Shown in pieces: positions 18,275 to 25,700 of a stretch of 64,000 nucleotides of DNA (position 1 is the stretch's first letter; each line of letters opens with the position of its first letter). The DNA is from Echinicola marina (GTDB taxonomy: Bacteria; Bacteroidota; Bacteroidia; Cytophagales; Cyclobacteriaceae), in NCBI RefSeq assembly GCF_020463795.1, contig NZ_CP080025.1, forward strand, positions 1,987,001-2,051,000. Direction: 5' to 3'. The position numbers were made by a program, and so were the translations under genes. The notes beneath the pieces are model-generated. The model saw only the letters and a program-made list of their open reading frames with translations. It was not told the DNA's origin and ran no database searches.

Positions 18275-19945
18275 ATGGCATTTCCTAAAATAACGCATAA
18301 AAAATCAAAAAGTATTTTCAAGTTACAGGTGGTTTTAAGCCTTGTTCTACTCTTGTTGTTTTCTTGTGAGGATAAGCTTTCCCAGTATCCATCAAATGCA
18401 TTTGCCCAAGAAAATTTTTGGAGAACCGAATCGGATGCATTGATAGCATTGACTGGAATGTACCGAGGGGGCATTGAGTTTGGTACCCAGGTCGTGCCCA
18501 GTGATTGGTGGACTTATTGTGGAATGGTGTTTTTGGAATTGGCGACGGACAATGGTTATGATCGCCGTGGAGATAATTCTACCATTAACAGGCTGACCAA
18601 TGGAACTCTGCTTCCCAATAACAATGTGATCAATGGTTATTGGCAAGGGTCGTATAAAAGAATAGCGATCTGCAATGATTTTCTGGAAAATATAGAGTCT
18701 GTAAACATGTCAACGGAAAAAATCCAAAGAATGGCTGCAGAGGCGAAGTTTTTACGAGCTACACAGTATTTCTACATGTCGCAGTTTTGGGGGGCTGTAC
18801 CTTTGGTGACAGAAACTTTGACTCCCGAGGAGGCCAATAATGTGGTGAAAGCAGAGAAATCGGTTATTGTGCAGTTTGTTATTGATGAGCTTGCTGCTGC
18901 TGTTCAGGATCTGCCGGCTTATGGGGAGCTTCAGGCATCAGAAATGGGAAGAGCCAGTAAGCAGGCGGCATTGGCATTTCTGGGTAGGATATACCTTAGC
19001 GAAAAGAGGTTTACAGAAGCTTCTGCCGCTTACAAGCAAATCATTGATTTAGGGGATAATGAAATCGATCCTGATTATCAATCTTTGTTTAATCCCAATG
19101 GGGAAAATAGCTCGGAGAATATCTTTAGTTCGCAATTTGCTCCCGGGCAGGCACCGAATGCGTTGCCACAACATGCCTATCCTGCCATTTCCGGTGGCTG
19201 GCATTTTGTCAACCCTCTGGGCAGCCTGACTGATGCTTATGGTTTTGATGATGGCAGTCCTCTTTCTTATGACGACCCTCGGTTCAACTATGATGATATG
19301 GGTGAGAACAGAGATCCTCGGTTCAGGTATAATTTCCTTTGGAATAACAGTACCTTTGGATCAAATATCTATAACTGTCACCCGGATGCCACCAGCTCAG
19401 TTGACCAGCTGACTTACTCAAAGCAAGCAACCAGAAGTGGTTACGGCCTTAGGAAGTTTTTTGATGAGTCCTTTACAGGTAATTTACGCAATGATTATGG
19501 GGGAAATATTCCAATTATACGTTATGCGGAAGTACTGCTGAGCTACCTTGAAGCTGAGTTGGAAGCAGGCAATCCGATTACCCAGGAATTGCTGGACCAA
19601 ACGATCAACGCAGTTCGTGGACGCGCATCAGTAGGACTTCCTGCCATTCAGGAGACCAATGCAGCAGCTTTGCGTCCAATACTGAGAAATGAAAGAAGAA
19701 TAGAGTTGGCCTTCGAAGGAATCCGTTTATGGGATATTTTTAGATGGGAAATCGGTGAAGAAGTGTTGGTGGGTGATTTCTGGGGAGCTCCTTTCCCTGA
19801 CTCTGAAAAATATGCTACTACATCCAAGAAGCTTGATCCGGATTTTAGGTGGTTTGTGACTTCAAAAAACTTCCGACCAGGGGTGGATGATCAATGGCCT
19901 ATTCCAGAATCAGAGGTGAATATCAATCCTAACCTTGGACAGTAA
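18275..19945 (+). CDS. SusD/RagB surface glycan-binding lipoprotein
   Basis: The 556-residue protein has a lipoprotein signal (lipobox LFSC, Cys31) and the SusD fold: the N-terminal SusD-like block begins DKLSQYPSNAFAQENFW, followed by TPR-type helices, FLRATQYFYMSQFWG, and the C-terminal RagB part with LRNERRIELAFEGIRLWDIFRWE. SusD proteins cap the SusC transporter and bind incoming oligosaccharide. It is almost fused to susC (4-bp gap) and probably co-transcribed with it and with the PhoD-like gene 32 bp downstream. Confidence 0.95.
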   Translation: MAFPKITHKKSKSIFKLQVVLSLVLLLLFSCEDKLSQYPSNAFAQENFWRTESDALIALTGMYRGGIEFGTQVVPSDWWTYCGMVFLELATDNGYDRRGDNSTINRLTNGTLLPNNNVINGYWQGSYKRIAICNDFLENIESVNMSTEKIQRMAAEAKFLRATQYFYMSQFWGAVPLVTETLTPEEANNVVKAEKSVIVQFVIDELAAAVQDLPAYGELQASEMGRASKQAALAFLGRIYLSEKRFTEASAAYKQIIDLGDNEIDPDYQSLFNPNGENSSENIFSSQFAPGQAPNALPQHAYPAISGGWHFVNPLGSLTDAYGFDDGSPLSYDDPRFNYDDMGENRDPRFRYNFLWNNSTFGSNIYNCHPDATSSVDQLTYSKQATRSGYGLRKFFDESFTGNLRNDYGGNIPIIRYAEVLLSYLEAELEAGNPITQELLDQTINAVRGRASVGLPAIQETNAAALRPILRNERRIELAFEGIRLWDIFRWEIGEEVLVGDFWGAPFPDSEKYATTSKKLDPDFRWFVTSKNFRPGVDDQWPIPESEVNINPNLGQ

Positions 19946-19977
19946 GCAGATTTTGGTCATTAATTAATTTTTGAATT

Positions 19978-22605
19978 ATGAAAAGAAGATACGCTGTTAA
20001 AGCCATTGCCTTAAGTTCTGTTGTTCCACATGTTCTGCTAGGAGGAGCTCCATTGAAAAAGGGGAAGGTGATTCCAGTAGCGCTAGTCAATAATAAAAGC
20101 TATGAAAGCTCTTGGCATCTGTGGCCAGATATGAAGTGGGTTGGCCCGGATTTTTGGGGAAACAGGTTACAAGATTGGGAAATCAGGAAGGGCAAAGCCA
20201 CCTGTGTGGTCCAAGGTAATAACAGGACCCTATATACATTGTCTCATGAACTAGGTGATCAAGAGGGAGGTTTTGAGCTCAATGTTACCATGGATTGGTT
20301 GGCCGAAAAGGTAAGTTCAAGTTCAGATGTCTATGCAGGTTTTCGCCTAGGGGCAAAAGGGAAATTTGATGACTACCGATCAGCCGCGGTGTTTGGAAAA
20401 GGACTTGATGTTGGTGTCAGGGGAAATGGGGAGTTGTTTATTGGAGATAGTGAGGGGGCTGAAAGTATATCTTTGAACCAAACATTGAGGTTGAGGTTAG
20501 TGGCTGAGCCAAAAGCAGGCCTTTATCATTTGAAATTGACAGCCCTTTCTGAAAGTGGAGATACCTTAGCAGCGCATCAGGTTGAAGGGATGGCTTCGGC
20601 CACTGTTTCAGGAGCTTTGGCCTTGGTGTCTCATTTTCCAGGTGACTCCAAACAAGGAAGTGATCAGCCTTCCGTGGCGTTTTCCAATTGGGAATTAAAG
20701 GGAGCAAAAGTGTTGCAGTTTGAAGATCGGGAATTTGGGCCGATTTGTTTTGCGCAGTACACCCTGCATGATAAGACGCTTAAATTGAATGCCCAGCTGG
20801 CCCCGATTGAAGCCATATCGGGTAAGAAGATATCCTTGAAAGTAAAAACCAATGGAAAATGGGAGACGCTTCAGGAAAGTACAGTGGATCCCATGGGAAG
20901 GGTGGCACAGTTTAGAATAGAAAATTGGGAACAAGCCGATGCTGTTTCTTATCAGGTTCATCTGGAGCTGTCTCTTTTGGAGCAGGTAAAGGCCTATACC
21001 TATGAGGGAACCATCGCCAAGGAACCTACAGATATATCCCAAGTGAAAATGGCTGTGTTCAGCTGTAATGCAGATTATGGCTTTCCAGATGGGGAAGTCA
21101 GTGAACATGTGGCCAAACACCAGCCAGACTTAGCGGTGTTTTTAGGGGATCAGTTTTATGAAGGTACGGGAGGTTTTGGAATACAAACCTCTCCCATAGA
21201 AAAAGCATCCTTGGACTATCTCCGTAAATGGTACATGTTTGGTTGGTCCTACCGCGAAATATTCCGTCATATTCCCAGTGCATTTATTCCAGATGACCAT
21301 GATGTTTATCATGGAAATGTATGGGGAGAAGGCGGGAAACATGCTCCCTCAGATGAAGGGTGGGGCTATGTGGCTCAAGATCAAGGGGGCTATAAAATGC
21401 CTCCGGAGTGGGTGAATATGGTTCAGAAGACGCAAACAGGTCATTTGCCAGATCCCTACGATCCAAGCCCTGTCAAGCAGGGGATTGGTGCTTATTATAC
21501 AGATTGGATATACGGTGGTGTCAGCTTTGCTATTTTGGAAGACAGAAAGTTCAAGACTGCCCCAAAAAATGTTCTCCCTGAAGAAGCAAAAGTTACCAAT
21601 GGCTTTATCCAAAACCGGGATTTCGATATCAAAAAATACTATGATATCGAAGCCCAGCTGCTGGGAGAAAGACAATTGGAATTTCTTGAAAACTGGACGG
21701 TAAATTGGCCCAATTCAGTACAGATGAAAGCAGTTTTGTCCCAGACCAACTTCTGTACAGTTGCTACTTTGCCTGAAGGAAGTATTATTGATAGTATTGT
21801 CCCAAAATTGCCTATTCCAGCGCCTGGGGAGTATGTCTCAGGAGATGCGCCGACATCGGATATGGATTCCAATGGCTGGCCTCAAAAAGGTAGGGATGAA
21901 GCCTTGAAAATTATCAGGAAGTCCTTTGCTTTACACATCGCTGGTGACCAGCATTTGGCCAGTGTGGTGCATTATGGGGTGGACGATTTCGGAGATTCCG
22001 GTTATGCTTTTGCAGGACCGGCCCTCAATAATCTTTTTCCTAGGAGATGGTGGCCCCAATTGAGTGATGATCATCAATCTTTGCCTGGAAAATCAGACAA
22101 TACGGGAAATTTTCATGATGGCTTTGGAAATAAGATGACCATACATGCCGTAGCCAATCCTTCCCAAACAGGAAGGAAACCTGCCCTGATTTATGATAGG
22201 GCAACGGGATATGGCATAGTGACCTTTGACAAATCCGCCAGAACTATGAAGATGGAATGCTGGCCAAGATATGTAGATCCAGAAAAGAATCCTGATGGAC
22301 AATATGAAGGATGGCCTGTTATGGTTTCTCAAGATGATAATTACTCCAGAAAGGCTGTTGGCTACCTTCCATTACTGAAAATAGAAGGTAAGCCGGATCC
22401 GGTGTTGAAACTGGTTAATGAAGCCACTGGGCAGACGGAATATTGCTTGAGAATCAAGGGAAATAGTTTTAGACCTAAGGTATTCGAAAAAGGAAAATAT
22501 ACCGCTATTATTCAGGAAGAGGAGTCAGGACAGTCTCAAGTGCTGGCGGGCTTAGTACTTAGCAATGAAGAGGGAGCCTTTCGGACTGTTTCTTTTAAAG
22601 TATAG
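19978..22605 (+). CDS. PhoD-like (alkaline phosphatase D superfamily) metallophosphatase
   Basis: The 875-residue protein begins MKRRYAVKAIALSS, a likely twin-arginine signal. Residues ~40-230 look like a LamG-type jelly roll, and the phosphatase part starts at ~345. Metal-site motifs of the PhoD/calcineurin-like group are visible: FSCNADY, FLGDQFYEG (Asp391), PDDHDVYHG (Asp440, His441, Asp442) and IAGDQHLASVVHYG (Asp657, His659). It should hydrolyse phosphate mono- or diesters outside the cytoplasm. A phosphatase with an added carbohydrate-binding-like domain directly after susD is unexpected in a pectin locus; it may act on phosphorylated glycan decoration or scavenge phosphate. A terminator closes the unit. 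Confidence 0.8.
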   Translation: MKRRYAVKAIALSSVVPHVLLGGAPLKKGKVIPVALVNNKSYESSWHLWPDMKWVGPDFWGNRLQDWEIRKGKATCVVQGNNRTLYTLSHELGDQEGGFELNVTMDWLAEKVSSSSDVYAGFRLGAKGKFDDYRSAAVFGKGLDVGVRGNGELFIGDSEGAESISLNQTLRLRLVAEPKAGLYHLKLTALSESGDTLAAHQVEGMASATVSGALALVSHFPGDSKQGSDQPSVAFSNWELKGAKVLQFEDREFGPICFAQYTLHDKTLKLNAQLAPIEAISGKKISLKVKTNGKWETLQESTVDPMGRVAQFRIENWEQADAVSYQVHLELSLLEQVKAYTYEGTIAKEPTDISQVKMAVFSCNADYGFPDGEVSEHVAKHQPDLAVFLGDQFYEGTGGFGIQTSPIEKASLDYLRKWYMFGWSYREIFRHIPSAFIPDDHDVYHGNVWGEGGKHAPSDEGWGYVAQDQGGYKMPPEWVNMVQKTQTGHLPDPYDPSPVKQGIGAYYTDWIYGGVSFAILEDRKFKTAPKNVLPEEAKVTNGFIQNRDFDIKKYYDIEAQLLGERQLEFLENWTVNWPNSVQMKAVLSQTNFCTVATLPEGSIIDSIVPKLPIPAPGEYVSGDAPTSDMDSNGWPQKGRDEALKIIRKSFALHIAGDQHLASVVHYGVDDFGDSGYAFAGPALNNLFPRRWWPQLSDDHQSLPGKSDNTGNFHDGFGNKMTIHAVANPSQTGRKPALIYDRATGYGIVTFDKSARTMKMECWPRYVDPEKNPDGQYEGWPVMVSQDDNYSRKAVGYLPLLKIEGKPDPVLKLVNEATGQTEYCLRIKGNSFRPKVFEKGKYTAIIQEEESGQSQVLAGLVLSNEEGAFRTVSFKV

Positions 22606-22632
22606 GCAGCTTTCAGCTTATGGAAATAGAAA

Positions 22633-22663
22633 GAAAACAGCAGGTCATTGGCCTGCTGTTTTC
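22633..22663. terminator. Terminator after the PhoD-like gene
   Basis: GAAAACAGCAGG (22633-22644) pairs perfectly with CCTGCTGTTTTC (22652-22663) through a 7-nt loop, with T or A runs on either side, so it can serve the plus-strand unit and the remnant gene reading toward it. Confidence 0.8.
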
Positions 22664-22703
22664 ATTTAACCCGTGAGTAGTTTTTAATTCTTAAGCGGTT
22701 TGC

Positions 22704-22950
22704 TCAGGTCAGGTTGGAGTTTTTTGCTGTAGGTATATTGATGAATTCTTTTAAAGAGATGACCTTGTAATTGTGTTTGGACAGGTATTCCAAATAGCTT
22801 TTGAACTGGGCTGGAGGTGGATTAATCCATAGATGCTCCAGGTCTGGAATATCATGAAAAGTCAAAACAACTATTTTTCCATTTTTAGACTTATTGAAGG
22901 CAGCCATGGTTTCCTTTTTATCCCCAGCTTGGGGAGTCCAACTTGGAATT
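22704..22950 (-). pseudogene. C-terminal remnant of a polysaccharide deacetylase
   Basis: About 80 codons remain, open from directly after the GH105 stop. The readable part (PSWTPQAGDKKETMAAF, KIVVLTFHDIPDLEH, PPAQFKSYLEYLSKHNYK, VISLKEF) matches the last third of secreted polysaccharide deacetylase (NodB-fold) proteins. The catalytic N-terminal two thirds are missing. An ATG at 22907 could start a 67-residue product, but no metal-binding site would be present. The remnant is in the same reading frame as the GH105 upstream, separated by its TAA codon, and probably results from a deletion that removed the 5' part of a downstream gene. Confidence 0.65.
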
Positions 22951-22952
22951 AA

Positions 22953-24083
22953 TTACTTCATTAATTTATACATCTCAGAAGCAGCCAAGAGAAAGCATCC
23001 CAAGCCATAATCTTCAAAGTCAGGTTTGCTGGTGTATGTTACCGGTTGACCATCTTTGGGCTCTTTTCCTGTTCCTTGAAGAAATCCCAAGTAGCCATTG
23101 TCATGAATAGCCTCATTGGAAATGGCTTTCCAAGCTTTGGTGATGGCGGGCATATATACTTCTTTTTCCAGAAGTCCATTGTTTACACCCCAGGCCATGC
23201 CATAAAGGAATAGCGCAGTGCCGGAAGTTTCCTTTCCTTCAAAATGGGTAGGGTCATGTAAACTGACATTCCAAAAACCATCTGTTCTTTGCACCGTCAA
23301 AACAGATTTTAACATGCGTTGAAGCATTTGTACATATTCAAATCTGTGAGGATCATCTTTGGGCAAAAATTCCAAAGTACGTACCATGGCTGCTACCACC
23401 CAGCCATTGCCCCGGGACCAGTAGCAATCATTCCCATTAGGTTCTTGGTAGGGAGGAAGAAAGTCTTTGTCTCTCCACCATAAATTATCAATAGGATTAA
23501 AAAGTCCCTGAGTGACCTTGGTGTCCATATACATCTCATACATGCGTTCTGAATATTTCTTGTCACCAGTCAGACTGGTCAATTGGGCAAAAACCGGCAT
23601 GGCCATTTGCAGGGCATCGATCCAGTCCCAATCATTGATCTTATAGCTGGCTAACATTTCATCTATCGATGCCTGAATGTCTCGAATCCTTTCAGGTTGT
23701 GGATCCATTTCATACAGCATAATATAGGTTTGCCCAGCACAATGGTTGTCGGCATGGCGGGTCTGGGCGCCATTTCTTAGACCCCAATTGTGAGATTCCC
23801 CCCATTTAACGGCATAGTCATAATAGGCCTTGTCATTTTTCAAGGAATAAAGCGCCATCAACCCTTCATAGTAAACCGCACGGGTCCATAGGTTACTGGA
23901 CCGTTCTCTATTGGTGATGACATTGACACCTGGATCGGGCCATTTGTCCATCAAATACTGATTGGTCAAGACCATTTGGTCCATGATCTCTTTTTGGCTG
24001 GGTAGCTCTTGGGCTTTTAAAATTCCTATACAGGAGATCAGTACTAGGCTGAATAAAATGGATTTTCTAATGCACATGATCAT
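22953..24083 (-). CDS. GH105 unsaturated rhamnogalacturonyl hydrolase (second copy)
   Basis: The 376-residue protein has a Sec signal (residues 1-25) and the GH105 alpha/alpha-barrel. Asp156 in DWIDALQM is the expected catalytic acid, with ADNHCAGQTY, YWSRGNGWVVAAMV, ETSGTALFLYGMAWG and LGCFLLAASEMYKL as family blocks. It would release the unsaturated uronic acid from lyase products such as those of the PL26 enzyme nearby. Start could also be the ATG two codons later. It is the only enzyme on the minus strand in this half of the locus and has a palindrome 36 bp upstream; the deacetylase remnant follows it. Confidence 0.9.
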   Translation of the reverse strand: MIMCIRKSILFSLVLISCIGILKAQELPSQKEIMDQMVLTNQYLMDKWPDPGVNVITNRERSSNLWTRAVYYEGLMALYSLKNDKAYYDYAVKWGESHNWGLRNGAQTRHADNHCAGQTYIMLYEMDPQPERIRDIQASIDEMLASYKINDWDWIDALQMAMPVFAQLTSLTGDKKYSERMYEMYMDTKVTQGLFNPIDNLWWRDKDFLPPYQEPNGNDCYWSRGNGWVVAAMVRTLEFLPKDDPHRFEYVQMLQRMLKSVLTVQRTDGFWNVSLHDPTHFEGKETSGTALFLYGMAWGVNNGLLEKEVYMPAITKAWKAISNEAIHDNGYLGFLQGTGKEPKDGQPVTYTSKPDFEDYGLGCFLLAASEMYKLMK

Positions 24084-24118
24084 TTATTTATCTTGATTGA
24101 TTCTGGGTTTTAATATGA

Positions 24119-24133
24119 TACATCGATGATGTA
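24119..24133. promoter_or_regulatory. Short palindrome upstream of GH105
   Basis: TACATCGATGATGTA is a perfect 6-bp inverted repeat with a GAT centre, 36 bp before the minus-strand GH105 start. Position and symmetry suit a regulator site, but a 15-bp palindrome in AT-rich DNA can arise by chance. Confidence 0.3.
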
Positions 24134-24418
24134 ATCGACCATTTTTATAAAATTAAGTATTTGGGATAGATTGCTTGTTCTGTAATGTCCTGTTTTCTGA
24201 AAGGAGAGGTTGGAAGTGGTGAAAAAAATGCTGTAAAGGAAGGTTTTGGTAGTCCTTTTAGGAGAAAATAAAAAATAATTATTTCAATAAAATATATTAA
24301 AAACAAAATAATGTATGTAAATAGTTTTAAATAAGGTTTGAAAATTAAGTTCAAACAGACTTGTCTGAAAAATGAGAATGACATATATTAAGGGAATATT
24401 AACAATCACCCAAATGCC

Positions 24419-24592
24419 ATGAATTACTTGAAATTGAAAAAAGGGACCAGTTTGAGCTGGAAAACAAAGTTGCTAGTCTATTTGGCTACACTTTTAATTT
24501 GTGTGTTAGCTGCCAATTTCAGAACGGAAATTCAGCAAATCACAGGAAATTCCTACAGTGATAATGTGGAAATTTCAAGCATTGAGGAATAG
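24419..24592 (+). CDS. 57-residue small membrane or secreted peptide
   Basis: An ATG opens a 57-codon frame: basic N-terminus (MNYLKLKKGTSLSWKTK), one hydrophobic segment (about 18-31, LLVYLATLLICVLA) and an acidic polar tail ending DNVEISSIEE. A strong intrinsic terminator starts 27 bp after the stop, so the gene is likely a separate short transcript. The layout (leader-like helix, then NVE near the end) recalls the small NVEALA-type peptides of Bacteroidota, but the match is loose and I do not assign it. It lies between divergently oriented GH105 and DUF6250 genes. Confidence 0.55.
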   Translation: MNYLKLKKGTSLSWKTKLLVYLATLLICVLAANFRTEIQQITGNSYSDNVEISSIEE

Positions 24593-24618
24593 AAAATAAA
24601 ATTCTATAATGACCATTA

Positions 24619-24649
24619 CGGCAAGATCTCAGGTCTTGCCGTTTTTTTT
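24619..24649 (+). terminator. Strong intrinsic terminator after the 57-aa ORF
   Basis: CGGCAAGA (24619-24626) pairs with TCTTGCCG (24634-24641), followed by eight T residues. It is the most canonical terminator in the window and has no other plausible plus-strand gene to serve. Confidence 0.9.
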
Positions 24650-24920
24650 GCCTTGATTCTCTATTGGTTTTTTTCATCCTTGTCCATGTCTACGGTTTTA
24701 GGAACCATAACACCTCAGAAGAGTTACTAAAACATTTATTAATATTTTGTGGGAGAAAGTCCTAAGGATAGGATCATGGTATCCTGAATTTGTCCTCCTG
24801 TGCGTATCTAGTCACTTTTGTTGATGAATATCATAGGAGTTCGCTCCGAAGGAAAGTTTTTTGTGCGTGTCATTCCATGCACAATCATTAATGTATAAGC
24901 TCAAGAATTTGGCATAGCTA

Positions 24921-25661
24921 ATGAAAAATTCGCGTTTAATTCTGCTATTAAGTATGGTTGGGATGTTTTGTGCTTCCTGTACCTGTTCAGTCAATTCCAG
25001 TAAGACCAGCATTACAAAAATACGATCTGAAAGTTTACGTTTTGAAGACGGTTTTTCCGCCACACTGGACCAGGATGTTTGGAAAGTAGAGATGGACAGT
25101 ATGGAACATGCTTATGTGGGCACAAAAGAGGGAAAGCTGGTATTGGACAGTAAGGGAGGCCTCACGGTCTGGTTAAATAAGCAACTCAAGGGCAATATAG
25201 AAATAAGCTATAAAAGAAAGGTGGTAGTGGCAGATGGTCCCAATGATCGCTTATCAGACCTGAACCAATTTTGGATGGCGACAGATCCCCGAAATAAAAA
25301 TTTGTTCACCCGTGGTGGAAAGTTCATGGAATACGATTCTCTCAGTATGTATTATGTGGGATTTGGAGGGAATGAAAATTCCACTACACGTTTTAGAAAA
25401 TACCTGGGAGATGGAGAAAGAAAGTTGATTTTTGAATTAAACGATGATCTTCATCTACTAAAGCCCAACCACTGGTATGATATCAAAATTATTGTTGAAA
25501 ATGGCCTGATAAGCTTTTGGGTGGATGGTGAGCTTTACTTTGAATACAAGGATGAAAGTCCGCTCCAAGAGGGGTATTTTGGCTTTAGACAGGTATGGTC
25601 CCACCAAGAAATTGATGACTTTAAGATAAGGGAAATCACAGACAATACCTTGCAAAATTGA
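24921..25661 (+). CDS. DUF6250-domain lipoprotein (concanavalin-like)
   Basis: The 246-residue protein has a lipoprotein signal (lipobox CASC, Cys20) and a single jelly-roll domain (about 35-240) with FEDGFSATLDQDVWKVE, LNQFWMATDP, YYVGFGGNENSTTRF and a C-terminal LISFWVDGELYFEY strand pair. I recognise DUF6250, a LamG/DUF1080-like fold found in Bacteroidota polysaccharide loci, either as binding module or enzyme; its function is not settled to my knowledge. It sits 39 bp upstream of the PL26 gene and probably shares its transcript, which points to a role with rhamnogalacturonan-I breakdown. Confidence 0.75.
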   Translation: MKNSRLILLLSMVGMFCASCTCSVNSSKTSITKIRSESLRFEDGFSATLDQDVWKVEMDSMEHAYVGTKEGKLVLDSKGGLTVWLNKQLKGNIEISYKRKVVVADGPNDRLSDLNQFWMATDPRNKNLFTRGGKFMEYDSLSMYYVGFGGNENSTTRFRKYLGDGERKLIFELNDDLHLLKPNHWYDIKIIVENGLISFWVDGELYFEYKDESPLQEGYFGFRQVWSHQEIDDFKIREITDNTLQN

Positions 25662-25700
25662 TCCCTAAAAATACTTAATCTAAAATAACCTATTTGATTT

